The notes under the pieces were generated by a model. That model did not search any database. It saw only the letters and a list, made by a program, of their open reading frames with translations, and was not told the origin of the DNA. Below are positions 49,155-58,810 of a stretch of DNA of 64,000 nt, piece by piece. Position 1 is the first letter of the stretch; every line of letters begins with the position of its first letter. The translations under genes and the position numbers were made by a program. Source of the DNA: Farysia itapuensis. Its lineage: Eukaryota > Basidiomycota > Ustilaginomycetes > Ustilaginales > Ustilaginaceae. Where the stretch lies: NCBI GenBank assembly GCA_023212645.1, contig JALBYC010000005.1, forward strand, positions 558,001 through 622,000. Direction: 5' to 3'.

Positions 49155-50141
49155 CTAGGATTGGTGTTGGCTCCACATAAGACTCCATACGGTGAGCCAG
49201 CTGTTGCGTTTCTGCACCTCGTCTTCCTCCTCGCCGTAACCGTTGAGGAGAAAGGCACGGCGGTGGCCCGTCAAACGGGGCGGATCATCATCATCATCGT
49301 TGTCCTTGTTTTGCGCGGAAGTCAAGTCGGTGGGGTGGTGCGCAGTAGCTGTGCCGCACACTTGGAGCTCGAGTATGCGGTCGTTTGCATATCGGAAGGG
49401 TTCGTTGCCTTCCAGCGCGGCAGTGGGATCGACGTCGAGGTGGGTATCGAAGGCCGGCCATGCCTCGGGTGTGGAGACGGGAGCTAGTACGAGTCCAGAG
49501 CGGTAGGCACGTCGTAAGAAGGACGTTATTTTATCTCGACCCGTGTGCAGGCCGGCAATAACGTGTACTCTCGCCATCGCCGTGGGTGCCAATGTCGACA
49601 CAACCGTCTTGAGCAGCGCCGCATGCGAGAGCGGGTCCCACAGACAATCGGCCAAAAGCACCACATCGAACAACCCACCGACACCGTTGGCCCTGGGTGG
49701 GAGAGCTTCGACTAATTCGTCCGCGTTTGTGCCCCAAATGTGGCCGACGACCTTGAGCGTGCGTGCTTGCTGCGCGTTGGCGGGCAGGTTGGCTCGAACA
49801 TTGGCTCGAAGTGCCTGCACCAGCTCTGCTTCATCGTAGTCAGAGCAGACGATAGTGCTGGCTGTGCCGACGTGGCAGGCCGTGATGCAGGGCAGACCCG
49901 TTCCAGCGCCTAGCTCCAGCACTGTGCGGTCTGCCATGGGGAAAGCGCCAGTGAGAAGCGCATCACTCATCAACATACCCGCTCGCCATTGTCGATGCGC
50001 AAAGATATGGTGAATCGAGGCGGGAGGCACGGCTACCGTGATGATTGGACACTTCTGCGGCTGGCTATCCGGGACTAGGGATTTGGGCTGGTACGAGACA
50101 CTTACCCCTGGTTGACCAAACGACGGCGGTATCATTGGCAT
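49155..50141 (-). CDS. EFM7/NNT1-like protein methyltransferase
   Basis: A 328-residue protein starts MPMIPPSFGQPGVSVSYQP. It is a seven-beta-strand SAM methyltransferase: motif I VLELGAGTGLPCI, an acidic strand-2 end VCSDYDE, VVGHIWGTNADELVEAL and the motif IV region FDVVLLADCLWDPLSHAALL. HRQWRAGMLMSD supplies the pre-motif. This closely follows EFM7 (formerly Nnt1), which methylates elongation factor 1A at its N-terminus and Lys3 in yeast. An acidic poly-Asp stretch near residue 290 is unusual. It shares a promoter with TIM50. Confidence 0.82.
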   Translation of the reverse strand: MPMIPPSFGQPGVSVSYQPKSLVPDSQPQKCPIITVAVPPASIHHIFAHRQWRAGMLMSDALLTGAFPMADRTVLELGAGTGLPCITACHVGTASTIVCSDYDEAELVQALRANVRANLPANAQQARTLKVVGHIWGTNADELVEALPPRANGVGGLFDVVLLADCLWDPLSHAALLKTVVSTLAPTAMARVHVIAGLHTGRDKITSFLRRAYRSGLVLAPVSTPEAWPAFDTHLDVDPTAALEGNEPFRYANDRILELQVCGTATAHHPTDLTSAQNKDNDDDDDPPRLTGHRRAFLLNGYGEEEDEVQKRNSWLTVWSLMWSQHQS

Positions 50142-50263
50142 CTGTACGTATACTGAAGGCAGGAAGAACTGTCCAGAATCGCGCTCTTTTTTTTCAATTA
50201 AATTCGGAATTTTAAGCAGAAAAAAATCAAATAAATTGGGTTATCGTCATTCTTCCACCAAAG

Positions 50264-51694
50264 ATGTTGGCCATACTGCAGAGAGAAGCAGCAGCAGCAG
50301 CAGCAGTACGCACACACCGAGTCGGGCTGAGATACCTCGCCACACAACCACCCAAGAGCACCACCAAAAAGGGCCACGCACCTTCCAAGTCAACACAGGC
50401 GCAGGAACAGACTCCACCTCCCCTTGCGGCGCAAAGGGCAGAAGCCAAAGCAGAAGATTCCGCCGCGCCATCCGATGTTCCTCGCTCTACGCCCGCGGCG
50501 GCACCAGGAGCGTCGCTGTTTGACATTGACACTTCCGCTCAGCTGATCGAGACACCTGCTCAAGATGCGTCGAGCGCGGGCAGGACCGGTGCAAGAGCCC
50601 GTCGCTCCCAAACTTCGAGCGAAAAAAAGCGTCAGAATACGGCCCGCATGTTTAGTGGAGCCCTCATCCTTGGTCTGGGCTACGGGGCGTATAGTCTGGG
50701 CAAGCCATGGGAAGCGTTTGAGCAGGATCGTTTCGGCTCTCAGCCCAATGCTGACGTGTTTTGGGGCAGGATCAAGTTGCGGTTGAGTGCCATGTACGAG
50801 GACTACAACAAGCCGGTCTTTGACAAGCTCCTCCCCGACCCGCTTCCCTTTCCTTACTCCAGACCGTACACTTTGGTCGTCGATCTGGACGACTTGCTCG
50901 TTCACAGCGAGTGGAGTCGTGAACACGGCTGGCGAACCGCCAAACGTCCCGGTCTCGACCACTTCCTCGGCTACCTCTCGCAGTTCTACGAAATCGTCGT
51001 CTTCACCACACAGCCATTCTACACTGTTGCACCCATCATTGAGAAACTCGATCCGGACCGTCGCTTTATCGCCTACCAGCTCTTCCGCGAATCGTGCCGC
51101 ACCGTCGACGGCAAACTGGTCAAGGATCTCACCTTCCTCAACCGCGATCTGAGCAAAGTCATTGTCCTCGACACCTTGGCTGATTCCTTTGCGCTGCACC
51201 CGGAGAATGGTATTCTGATCCCGCCGTGGAAGGGTGACAAGACGGACCGCGAGCTGATCGGCCTGATTCCCTGGTTCGAGGCCGTCGGCATCTACAATAT
51301 TGACGATGTGCGCAAGACCATCAAGGCGTACAGCGGTACGCATATCCCCACAGAGCACGCCAAGCGCACCGCCGCCATCCGCGAGCGAGAACTCGCCGAG
51401 AACAAGGCACGCGCAGAACGAATGGGCAAACTGGGCGCCATGTTTAGCAGCGTCAGTCGAACCCCCACCACCCCTGTCGACAAGACCATGTACGAACTCG
51501 AACGCGAACGCTTCGTCCAAGCCTACCGCGAAGACGTCAAGTACTGGAACGAAAACGGCCCCGCCCTTCGACAGCAGGCCAAAGAAGACCAGGAACGCCA
51601 GATTCGAGAAATGAAGCTCAACACCTGGAGCTTCTTCACCGGTGGCATGAAACCACCCGCCACCCCTGATTCCCAATCACCCGCACAGTCCTAG
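50264..51694 (+). CDS. TIM50: Mitochondrial import receptor TIM50
   Basis: The 476-residue protein starts [21 protein letters not shown], a presequence with a poly-Ala run from CAG repeats. An inner-membrane helix ([18 protein letters not shown], about residues 129-146) precedes the FCP1-like domain: [46 protein letters not shown] and [21 protein letters not shown]. The catalytic Asp pair region reads DLDDLLV, with Leu in place of the phosphatase Thr, consistent with a binding rather than phosphatase role. TIM50 receives presequences in the intermembrane space for TIM23. It is convergent with DDI1 (62 bp between stops). Confidence 0.95.
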   Translation: MLAILQREAAAAAAVRTHRVGLRYLATQPPKSTTKKGHAPSKSTQAQEQTPPPLAAQRAEAKAEDSAAPSDVPRSTPAAAPGASLFDIDTSAQLIETPAQDASSAGRTGARARRSQTSSEKKRQNTARMFSGALILGLGYGAYSLGKPWEAFEQDRFGSQPNADVFWGRIKLRLSAMYEDYNKPVFDKLLPDPLPFPYSRPYTLVVDLDDLLVHSEWSREHGWRTAKRPGLDHFLGYLSQFYEIVVFTTQPFYTVAPIIEKLDPDRRFIAYQLFRESCRTVDGKLVKDLTFLNRDLSKVIVLDTLADSFALHPENGILIPPWKGDKTDRELIGLIPWFEAVGIYNIDDVRKTIKAYSGTHIPTEHAKRTAAIRERELAENKARAERMGKLGAMFSSVSRTPTTPVDKTMYELERERFVQAYREDVKYWNENGPALRQQAKEDQERQIREMKLNTWSFFTGGMKPPATPDSQSPAQS

Positions 51695-51756
51695 CATTCC
51701 TTCAGCGATGGAGAAAGTGAAAGTCCCCCACTCCTTGCGTGTTACGACAGAATTAG

Positions 51757-53100
51757 CTATTGTTGAAACAGGAGACTCGCTGCGACTTCAACGTTGCCAT
51801 TGGCAGCGTCAAGCAGGGCGACGGCTTGAGAGTGGGACGCGCCCAGATCTGTGATGGACTGAATGGAGGACGCTGGCCAAGGTGAAGTGGTCGATGGCGG
51901 TTGCGATGTCGGTGGGGGATGTGAGAAGCTCCATCCGTGACTGTCGATTTGTTGTTGCTCTTGCTGTGTTGGCGTTGATTGGGCGAGGGAGGTGCCTGTG
52001 CCTGGGAATTTGCTGGCGTTGGCGGCTGCAGCGGCGTTGGCATTGGCACTTGCCAGGCCCAGCGTCGGAGGCGCCGCTGAGGTCGACGACGACGACGCTT
52101 TGGTGGCGACTGGTCTCGGATTGCCCTGTTCGTCCAGCTCGTACTCGGCACTTGCCTCGGCTGGCAGCTCGTGTTCGTCCAAAAAGCGGATACTGCTACC
52201 GTTGATCACGAGCGCATTGCGGCCGAGATCAATCGCCGCCTGGTAACGCTTGAGCATATCGAGACCCAAGAGCATTTCCACACCCTTGTTCTCCATAATG
52301 GTGAACGAGCAGGGGAGGAAGATGTCGGAGCCTAGTTGGAGTTGGGCAGAGTGGACGCGGCCGAGGATCTTGGCGGTGCCTACGCCGCGTGCGATTCCGG
52401 CAAAGCGCGTATCAAGCAGACGCATGATGCCACAGCGCTGTGCACACTCGGGCGACATGATGGTAGCCTGTGCGCCTGAATCGACAAACGCCTTGACATG
52501 CGTCCCATTCACCTTGCACTCGATGTAGAGCATCGTCACACGTCCAAACGACTCGGGCGTATACTCCATGGCATGCTCCAAGTTCTCCAGCACGCGTTCC
52601 TGTCGAATCGCCTCTTCGATACGACGTTGGGCGTCAATGTCGAACTCGTCCTCGTTGCCCGTTGCGCCGCCGCCGCTGCTGCTGCCGCCCATTCGGTCAC
52701 GCTGTGCTCGGAGTAGCTCGAGAAAGCGGGTGGGCGAGGTGGAAGCCGCTTCGGCCATGTCCGGATTGTTGGCACGCAGCATGGCTAGCGCAGACGGGTC
52801 GGCGAGAATCTGCGATCGAATCTGCTCACCCACCTCCTGCTCCGTCATTGGCTGCCCCTGCGTCGCTGCTGCACCACCCCGCACCACCTGCCGTAAGACC
52901 AGCACGTCGTCATTCTCAACACCCAGACTGCGCAGTGTAGCCTTGTCGTCGGCCAGAATGGCTCCTCGGTAGACCAACTGCTGATCACCAGCGGCAATCG
53001 AACTATCCGCCTCGAGCAGCGCCTTCAAGTTCTCCAGCTCGATCGATACATCGACATCGATGGAAAACGTGCGGTCGTCTTCCGTGCACACTGTAATCAT
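51757..53100 (-). CDS. DDI1: DDI1 ubiquitin shuttle with retropepsin-like domain
   Basis: From ATG 53100 the protein has 447 residues. The order is: ubiquitin-like domain (MITVCTEDDRTFSIDVDVS, about 1-75); helical segment with DPSALAMLRANNPDMAEA; aspartic-protease-like RVP domain with the active-site motif FVDSGAQATIMS (about residues 210-221) and MLLGLDMLKRYQAAID; a Gln/Ala/Ser linker; and a C-terminal UBA (SITDLGASHSQAVALLDAANG). DDI1 shuttles ubiquitinated proteins to the proteasome and cleaves some substrates. The catalytic aspartate is present. Confidence 0.96.
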   Translation of the reverse strand: MITVCTEDDRTFSIDVDVSIELENLKALLEADSSIAAGDQQLVYRGAILADDKATLRSLGVENDDVLVLRQVVRGGAAATQGQPMTEQEVGEQIRSQILADPSALAMLRANNPDMAEAASTSPTRFLELLRAQRDRMGGSSSGGGATGNEDEFDIDAQRRIEEAIRQERVLENLEHAMEYTPESFGRVTMLYIECKVNGTHVKAFVDSGAQATIMSPECAQRCGIMRLLDTRFAGIARGVGTAKILGRVHSAQLQLGSDIFLPCSFTIMENKGVEMLLGLDMLKRYQAAIDLGRNALVINGSSIRFLDEHELPAEASAEYELDEQGNPRPVATKASSSSTSAAPPTLGLASANANAAAAANASKFPGTGTSLAQSTPTQQEQQQIDSHGWSFSHPPPTSQPPSTTSPWPASSIQSITDLGASHSQAVALLDAANGNVEVAASLLFQQ

Positions 53101-53250
53101 CGCCCCTGTATGATGGGAGGCAAGAGCCACGGCTATATTTCCCGGGTTATAAACGAATGACGCGTACACTTGCTACTCAATACTTCCCGGTCTCTTTCAA
53201 CGGTCAGCGCGATCACCTATTATTGCATATTCACACATGCGCATTGTTTT

Positions 53251-54225
53251 CTATGTCTCGATGGATGAGCCGAGCTGGTAGTTGGCGGCGTGCTGGTCAA
53301 ACTTGCGCTCGAGATCCGCATACTCTGTCAGCAAGGGGTAGGATGAGTTGGCCGTCCTCAACTGCTGCAGGAATTCTTCCGCCGGGTTGGGCTTGGAGAG
53401 CGAGAGGGTGCCATACGATGCCAGAGTGGCCTTGTTGGCCAGAGCCTGCGCGTTGTTCGGGTCGAGACGTAGCGCTTCATCCAGCTGCTTGTTTGCGCCC
53501 TGTACATCGCCCGAAGCGGCGAGAGAGGTTGCTTTGCCTACCAGCGAGGCTACTGAGTTGGGAGACCCGGCAGCCGATGGATTCTGCGCCAGCTCGTCGT
53601 ACACATAGAATGCCTGCTGCGTGCTGCGTCCGCCTTTGGAAAGGCCGATCCAGGCTTCGATGAGCTGGATCAGAAGCGCGTCGTCGGCCCAGGTGCGTGC
53701 GGCCAGGTACTCCTTTTCCGCCAGATCGATTCGATGAATGGCGAGCAAGATGTGCACTCCGAGAGCAACACACTCGAGTTCTCGGCTGGTGGCGCTCCCG
53801 ACGCCAAGCGTGTTGAGCGCCTCTTCCGCATCTCCGTCCAGAAACAGGGCAGTGGCAGCAGCACAGCGGATCACCTGTCCCTCGTCCTGACCGACAACCG
53901 CGTGGTCCAGCAGTTCCGTCAGTGTCACAATCTCGCGCAACATGCCATCGGTATCGTCCTGGCTGCGCGCCTGCAGAAACTGGGCGAGCGAGGTGACAGA
54001 CTGCACGTGTGGTTCGTCCGACTGAATGGATCGAAGCAGCGCCAATGCCGAAGCTGGATCACTAGGCGAGAGGGCGAGATGGGAGCGAGCAGCATACAAC
54101 AGCGTCATTACTGTGCTTGGATCCGACGACCGCGCCGATTGAGTGGAGGAGATGGCGAGGTCGATACATCCCCGATACGCACCCTGGTAAAAGAGCGACT
54201 GGACCTGGAACAAGGGCGCCTCCAT
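53251..54225 (-). CDS. SEC28: Coatomer epsilon subunit (epsilon-COP)
   Basis: A 324-residue all-helical protein from ATG 54225 starts MEAPLFQVQSLFYQGAYRGCID. TPR-like repeats run throughout (LLYAARSHLALSPSDPASAL, AEKEYLAARTWADDALLIQL, GANKQLDEALRLDPNNAQAL). It ends YPLLTEYADLERKFDQHAANY, the usual terminal motif of epsilon-COP. It stabilises alpha-COP in the COPI coat for Golgi-to-ER transport. The start codon chosen fits the family N-terminus; the open frame upstream belongs to the promoter shared with the POF1-like gene. Confidence 0.92.
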   Translation of the reverse strand: MEAPLFQVQSLFYQGAYRGCIDLAISSTQSARSSDPSTVMTLLYAARSHLALSPSDPASALALLRSIQSDEPHVQSVTSLAQFLQARSQDDTDGMLREIVTLTELLDHAVVGQDEGQVIRCAAATALFLDGDAEEALNTLGVGSATSRELECVALGVHILLAIHRIDLAEKEYLAARTWADDALLIQLIEAWIGLSKGGRSTQQAFYVYDELAQNPSAAGSPNSVASLVGKATSLAASGDVQGANKQLDEALRLDPNNAQALANKATLASYGTLSLSKPNPAEEFLQQLRTANSSYPLLTEYADLERKFDQHAANYQLGSSIET

Positions 54226-54348
54226 GACTGTGTGTGAGATGATGATGGTGGTGGTGGTAGCAAGAGAGCAACATTCGTCCGTGCACGCACACAGAGTGTT
54301 ATTTTCCCCCAAATTCCCGACCTTTTGATTCTTCTGAATTTCCACACC

Positions 54349-55257
54349 ATGACAGCAGACATGCAGGCAGCCGCAAGGGCAGCGACCAAGGCAGCCGGGA
54401 TTGTCGCGGCCAAAGATGCTGGAGTGCAGCTGATCTATGCCTCCCACGCTGCCTGGCCTTACCTCGGCAGCACTGGACAGAGCCTCGACATTGCCGTGCT
54501 CGACTCGTCCTTCAATCCGCCTTCGAATGCTCACCTGGCCTTGCTCTCGTCCAAGCCGCTTCTTGCCGGGCACAAGTCGCGCTACGACGGACATCTGCTT
54601 CTCTTTTCCACCCAAAATGCCGACAAGGGTACAGGCAAGCCTGGAGATGCATCGTTGGAGCAGCGTGCCACCATGATGACGCTCATGGCCAAGCACATGG
54701 AACGCGTACACTCCTCCCACGGTCATCAACCCAATGTAGCCGTCGCGCTGGTCGACAAACCGCTCATCTTTGACAAGTCGACGTTGACGTGCAATCTCGT
54801 GCGTCAATCCGGCGCAACATCACGATTGCACTGGGTGGTCGGCTTCGACACTCTGTACCGCGTGTTTCAACTCAAGTACTACCCCTCCTTTGACGTCTTT
54901 CGCTCGCAGTGCACGCAGTTTTTTGAGCAGGAACGTACGACTTTTGTCTGCGCTCGGCGTGATCCATCCTCCTTTCCGTCGCTGTCAGGCAAAGAGGGTG
55001 CAAGCCAGGCCGAGGCTAGGAACGAAGAGGACAAGCTGCTTCAGTCTGACAATGTCAAGCCATGGGTGCAAGCAGGTTGCATAGCCATGCTCGATCTCGA
55101 CCCGGCCCAAGCATCCCTCAGCTCGACCAAGATCAGAGCCCATCTCTCCGACAAGACCACCACCGACGCCGAAAAGAAGCACAGAATCGAACCGCTTGTG
55201 CCACCAACGCTGGTCGACTACCTGGTTGATGCTCGCGTGTATGGTGGTGCCACATAG
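54349..55257 (+). CDS. POF1-like nicotinamide-nucleotide adenylyltransferase family protein
   Basis: From ATG 54349 the protein has 302 residues. A nucleotidyltransferase fold is seen: LDIAVLDSSFNPPSNAHLALL (T/HxGH-type site, here SNAH), LLFSTQNADKG, LVDKPLIFDKSTLT, WVVGFDTLYRVFQLKYYP and the C-terminal SSTKIRAHL, equivalent to the ISSTxIR motif. POF1 of yeast is related to NMN adenylyltransferases and was linked to ER protein quality control. The first His of HxGH is a Ser here, as far as the alignment by eye shows. The ATG is 123 bp from the divergent SEC28 start. Confidence 0.78.
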   Translation: MTADMQAAARAATKAAGIVAAKDAGVQLIYASHAAWPYLGSTGQSLDIAVLDSSFNPPSNAHLALLSSKPLLAGHKSRYDGHLLLFSTQNADKGTGKPGDASLEQRATMMTLMAKHMERVHSSHGHQPNVAVALVDKPLIFDKSTLTCNLVRQSGATSRLHWVVGFDTLYRVFQLKYYPSFDVFRSQCTQFFEQERTTFVCARRDPSSFPSLSGKEGASQAEARNEEDKLLQSDNVKPWVQAGCIAMLDLDPAQASLSSTKIRAHLSDKTTTDAEKKHRIEPLVPPTLVDYLVDARVYGGAT

Positions 55258-55343
55258 TGTTAGGCCGCCATTGCCGGAAGATCCGACGCGAGAAATCTCA
55301 ATCGTCGTTTGCCGCCCAACCACCACTGTGCGCACAGCTCAGT

Positions 55344-56141
55344 ATGGCGCAGACTTTGCTCAACATGCCGTCACCGTCGTCCTCACGAGCAGCATCACAT
55401 CCAGGTCAGAGCAGTCGCTGTCTTCCCGAACAGGTCTTCTCGTCGCCCACAGATCAGAAGCTGTATCCCGCCTCGACCATGGCTGCTGTCGAGGCTACAC
55501 GTGCACGCTTCTTTGCGCGAGACGCTCCAGCCTCTTGCTCAGCACCGCGAGCTCGACCTACCACACGCAGAGCAATCACCGCCCACCCACTGTCTGCAGG
55601 ACATGCCAGCTCCTACCGTCAGTCCTTCTACCAACGCTGTCAGCAGGCCATGGACCAGACCCGCTCATCAGCACGAACGCAGCAGGTACACGCCTTTCGC
55701 AAAGGTCAGAGCGAGTTCACAAAAGGCTTTTTCTCAGACGAAGCCATGGACGTCGAAGACACCGAGTCCATACCCTCCTCGCCCGTCGCCGCGCACTCGT
55801 CACGCGCAGAGGAAGACGACGAGCTGACTCGCAGAAGAATCATCGCCGAGTACTCGCGTCTAAAGCGCATCTACGAGCTCAAAGGCCATCTCGAGATTGG
55901 ATGGATGCATCCAGACCAGATTGCCTGGCTCGAGGACGAAGTACGACAACAACAGCAGAGCGGGCACCAGCAGGACAGCCTCCTCATGGACCCCTTGCTC
56001 GAAGCAGACGACGAACAGCTCGAACAGCTCTACATGCATTCACAACAACCATCACAGTCTCGTGACGATCCCATGTCACTTGACAATGACAGCGATAGCG
56101 ACGCTGCTTTTGAACAGGCGCTCGCCAACCTGCCCTACTAG
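55344..56141 (+). CDS. Unrecognised Ser/Gln-rich protein with C-terminal helix
   Basis: I do not recognise this 265-residue protein, which starts MAQTLLNMPSPSSSRA. The first 130 residues are Ser/Ala/Arg-rich and probably disordered. The best-ordered part is LTRRRIIAEYSRLKRIYELKGHLEIGWMH, with IAWLEDEVRQQQQ following. The end is acidic (DDPMSLDNDSDSDAAFEQALANLPY). Two other frames are open over the same interval, but this frame alone reaches a natural acidic C-terminus. The gene starts 86 bp after the POF1-like stop codon. Confidence 0.6.
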   Translation: MAQTLLNMPSPSSSRAASHPGQSSRCLPEQVFSSPTDQKLYPASTMAAVEATRARFFARDAPASCSAPRARPTTRRAITAHPLSAGHASSYRQSFYQRCQQAMDQTRSSARTQQVHAFRKGQSEFTKGFFSDEAMDVEDTESIPSSPVAAHSSRAEEDDELTRRRIIAEYSRLKRIYELKGHLEIGWMHPDQIAWLEDEVRQQQQSGHQQDSLLMDPLLEADDEQLEQLYMHSQQPSQSRDDPMSLDNDSDSDAAFEQALANLPY

Positions 56142-56240
56142 AGCAACACACTGAACACTCATATATACCCCCCCCTTTCTCCCTTACATGTGCCAAGGGT
56201 AACAATTTCGTAGTAAAAAACCACTCATGAGTTTTATTGG

Positions 56241-56252
56241 TGCGCGCGCGCG
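56241..56252. repeat. Alternating (GC)n tract in the eIF3m 3' flank
   Basis: TGCGCGCGCGCG is an alternating purine-pyrimidine run just beyond the eIF3m stop codon, of the kind that can adopt Z-DNA. Confidence 0.6.
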
Positions 56253-56257
56253 ATGTT

Positions 56258-57535
56258 CTAGGCGGAGGCGATGGGGTCGGTTTGAGCGTCGGGTAGTCTT
56301 GCACCGCGGGTAGCTGCGATGCTGTCGATGATGGAGTTGATGGAAGACTGCCATTGGAGCAGACGTTGTTCGAGCTGTTGCCACTGTGCTTTGCCAAACT
56401 GGCGGTTGGCACTCTTGTACACGCGGAAGGTTTGCTTGACCTGACTCAGCTTGCCGCTCACCAGGCCGGCGCGAATGACGTCAATCACCCACGTCTCGAC
56501 CTCGTCCTGCGAAACATCAAGCACACTGGCAATCTCGGCGTACCCGACGTCGGACGAAACCGACTGGGCACACAGATCGGCCAGATCCAGTAACCGAATC
56601 TTGTCCAGCAACGCCGCCTGATCCAGCTGCAGCCGCGACAGCTCTGATGCATTGGACGAAGCCCACGTCGTGAAATCCTTGGTCGAACCACCAACAAAGA
56701 TCTTGAGCAGGTCAAAGATCGAGCTTCCCTGCAGGTCCAGCACGGCCTTGATCTGCAGCAAGTCTTCAAACTCGTACAATTTGGGTAGACGCAGTGCGGC
56801 GGATACCGTGCGTTCGGCAGCTTGCTTGGTATCTCCCGCTGCGGCAACGGTGGAAATGTAGCGCAGGTGCAGCAAGAGGAACTGATATGCTTTCGACGTC
56901 TGACCGTGCTCCTTTTCAGCACTTTCAAGGGCCTTTGCGACGTTCTGCAGACACTCGGCCTTGTGTGCTTCGCTGACCTGCCACTGTGCTAGCCAAGTGG
57001 GCAGACTGGACAGCGCCGACGACAGGTAGTCCATATCGTCATTGACCGAAGCTACATGCAGCAACGCGTTGAACAGGTCCAGACGAAGTGGCGACTGCGC
57101 GGGCAATGCGTTGAAGATGTTGGAAAGCACGCGGTAGCGCACAAGATTCTTGTTGTCACTGCTGCTGCCGGCGTCCTTGGAGATGGCTGCGACCAGCGTC
57201 TGGAAAAGCGGTTGGCTGTCGGCAACGTTGTCAAAATGCATCGTGATCAAGGTTGCGACCAGGTTATAAACACCCTCGAGCTCGCGATCTGAGCCTTCTC
57301 CCAAACCTTTGAATTCCGACACAAGCTGCTTGATGACATCCTGCTTCTTCTGAGCATCTGACGGTGTTGACTCTGCCTCTGGGTCTGCTTGGAGCGAGAG
57401 TTGCTGGAATTTCGTGATAAAGTCGTTGCGAGAAGCTTCGGCATGCGAGCGAGAGAGGAAGGCAGAAACTTCGACAATCTGCTCCTCAAACGTACCCTCG
57501 GCGAGCACGGTGACCAAGTCTGCTGCTGCCGACAT
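56258..57535 (-). CDS. Eukaryotic translation initiation factor 3 subunit M (eIF3m)
   Basis: A 425-residue protein from ATG 57535 starts [20 protein letters not shown]. Helical repeats ([40 protein letters not shown]) lead into a PCI domain (about residues 205-380: [60 protein letters not shown]). The winged-helix end of PCI ([21 protein letters not shown]) is present, followed by a helical tail. eIF3m is a core scaffold subunit of eIF3. The upstream frame is open to 57748 but looks non-coding. Confidence 0.93.
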   Translation of the reverse strand: MSAAADLVTVLAEGTFEEQIVEVSAFLSRSHAEASRNDFITKFQQLSLQADPEAESTPSDAQKKQDVIKQLVSEFKGLGEGSDRELEGVYNLVATLITMHFDNVADSQPLFQTLVAAISKDAGSSSDNKNLVRYRVLSNIFNALPAQSPLRLDLFNALLHVASVNDDMDYLSSALSSLPTWLAQWQVSEAHKAECLQNVAKALESAEKEHGQTSKAYQFLLLHLRYISTVAAAGDTKQAAERTVSAALRLPKLYEFEDLLQIKAVLDLQGSSIFDLLKIFVGGSTKDFTTWASSNASELSRLQLDQAALLDKIRLLDLADLCAQSVSSDVGYAEIASVLDVSQDEVETWVIDVIRAGLVSGKLSQVKQTFRVYKSANRQFGKAQWQQLEQRLLQWQSSINSIIDSIAATRGARLPDAQTDPIASA

Positions 57536-57722
57536 TATGGGAGGATGGGTGTAGATTGTAAAAAAGTTGCACGTCGAAAGCTTTCTTCTCGAGCGTGAGT
57601 TGCTCACCGGCTCGCGAAGAATTTCCACACCTCCCGGCCGATAAACAAATTTTGGGTTCCTCAGGGCCTCAGTCAAGTTCGCGTGTTGCTCTAACTCATC
57701 AAGAAGACAATCGTTTAGGACA

Positions 57723-58210
57723 ATGTCGTCGCTGTGGATCATCAACAAGGCAGGCGGACTGATCTACCAGTGCGAGCAGTTTGTACATCCCAATGCAGCG
57801 TCCATGCCCAATGGCGGTCGGCTCTCGTCGAATGAGTATCTCGTACTCGCAGGCACACTCCATGGCATTCACGCCATCACCGCCAAACTCAACCCGGTCG
57901 CCAACCGCAAAGGCTACGGCATGGAGAGCCTCGACTCGGACCACTTTACCATACGCATCATGGTCACCTCTACCGGTACGTCCTTTCATGCGCTGCGAAG
58001 AACAAAGACCAGGTACTGATTGTCTTTGGCTCTGCAGGCTCCAAGTTTGTGTTGGTCACAAGTCCGGCTCATCCGAACCCCAATGCTGTGCTGCAAAAGT
58101 GCTACGAACTGTTTGCGGATCAGGTGATGAAGAACCCCTTTTACACACCCGAGATGCCGATACGCGTCGAAGGCTTCGATCGTGCGGTCGAACGTATGCT
58201 GAGAGCCTGA
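57723..58210 (+). CDS. TRS23: TRAPP subunit TRS23 (TRAPPC4)
   Basis: Exon 1 (57723-57975) and exon 2 (58038-58210) are joined in phase 1 across a 62-nt intron (GTACGT...TCTGCAG), giving 141 residues. The sybindin-like longin fold reads [55 protein letters not shown] across the junction, and [24 protein letters not shown], with [14 protein letters not shown] at the end. TRS23 is a core subunit of TRAPP, the exchange factor for Ypt1/Rab1 at the Golgi. It shares promoter sequence with eIF3m (187 bp). Confidence 0.93.
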
Positions 58211-58279
58211 GCAACAGCCCGTACCGTTTCCCCCTCATATACCCACATGACAATTTCTTATTGTATTTGTACGCCATGT

Positions 58280-58810
58280 CTAGTCTTTGAACAGTGTACA
58301 TGACCGAAGGATCTTTTTGAGCTCGGCAGGTTTGCGATTGGGTGCGATGGCCAGACAGGTCGGTGTATCCTCGGGCTGTTCGATCCACAGCCAGTGCAGC
58401 GGGAACTCTTCGTCTGCACTGCTCTGCTGTTGCTGCTCGTACTGCTGTCGTGCTTCGTTGAGCTTGATCGAAAGCTGTCGAAGATCCATCTGTGTTTTGC
58501 CAGACGCGCTTGTTTGCAGCACCACTTTGTGCATAGCAGGCAAATTGGACGCTGCAACGTACTCTTGCGTGTTGCTGCTCTGTGCCGACAGCTGTATGGC
58601 TGCGACAGAGGCGTGTGCTGCTTGCGCCATCCAGATACCTTTTGACCAGCCAAGCGCCGAAGCAGACGCCCCATCGACAATGAGCTGCATCACCAGCGGT
58701 GGTGACTTGACAGCCGCGCCGTCCCTTTCGGCGGTAGACATGCTCCTCCTCCTACACGCACTGACGCTGCTCCTGAGTATGTGCGTCGACGCTCGAGCGG
58801 CCACCAGCAT
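58280..58810 (-). CDS. PTRHD1-like peptidyl-tRNA hydrolase domain protein
   Basis: From ATG 58810 the protein has 176 residues (MLVAARASTHILRSSVSACR, a possible mitochondrial presequence); an ATG at 58909 would extend it. The PTH2-like domain shows PPLVMQLIVDGASA, WSKGIWMAQAAHASVAAIQL, MHKVVLQTSASGKTQ, LRQLSIKLNEAR, HWLWIEQPEDTPTCLAIAP and LRSCTLFKD. The WIEQPE-x-x-P/A-TC-x-A pattern is the signature of PTRHD1. Catalytic activity is not established for the family. Confidence 0.85.
   Translation of the reverse strand: MLVAARASTHILRSSVSACRRRSMSTAERDGAAVKSPPLVMQLIVDGASASALGWSKGIWMAQAAHASVAAIQLSAQSSNTQEYVAASNLPAMHKVVLQTSASGKTQMDLRQLSIKLNEARQQYEQQQQSSADEEFPLHWLWIEQPEDTPTCLAIAPNRKPAELKKILRSCTLFKD

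Noticed and set aside
50390..51676. A 428-residue antisense frame across TIM50, and similar long antisense frames over IDH2 (7685-8371), the REB1-like gene (45427-46533) and DBP8 (21619-22230)
   Set aside because: They mirror well-supported genes, start at non-ATG or arbitrary codons, and show no family motifs. Biased third positions of the real genes keep the opposite strand open.
55196..56065. Alternative plus-strand frames overlapping the gene at 55344-56141
   Set aside because: They begin inside the POF1-like gene and are Arg/Thr/His-rich low-complexity readings. The chosen frame has a helix and a natural acidic C-terminus.
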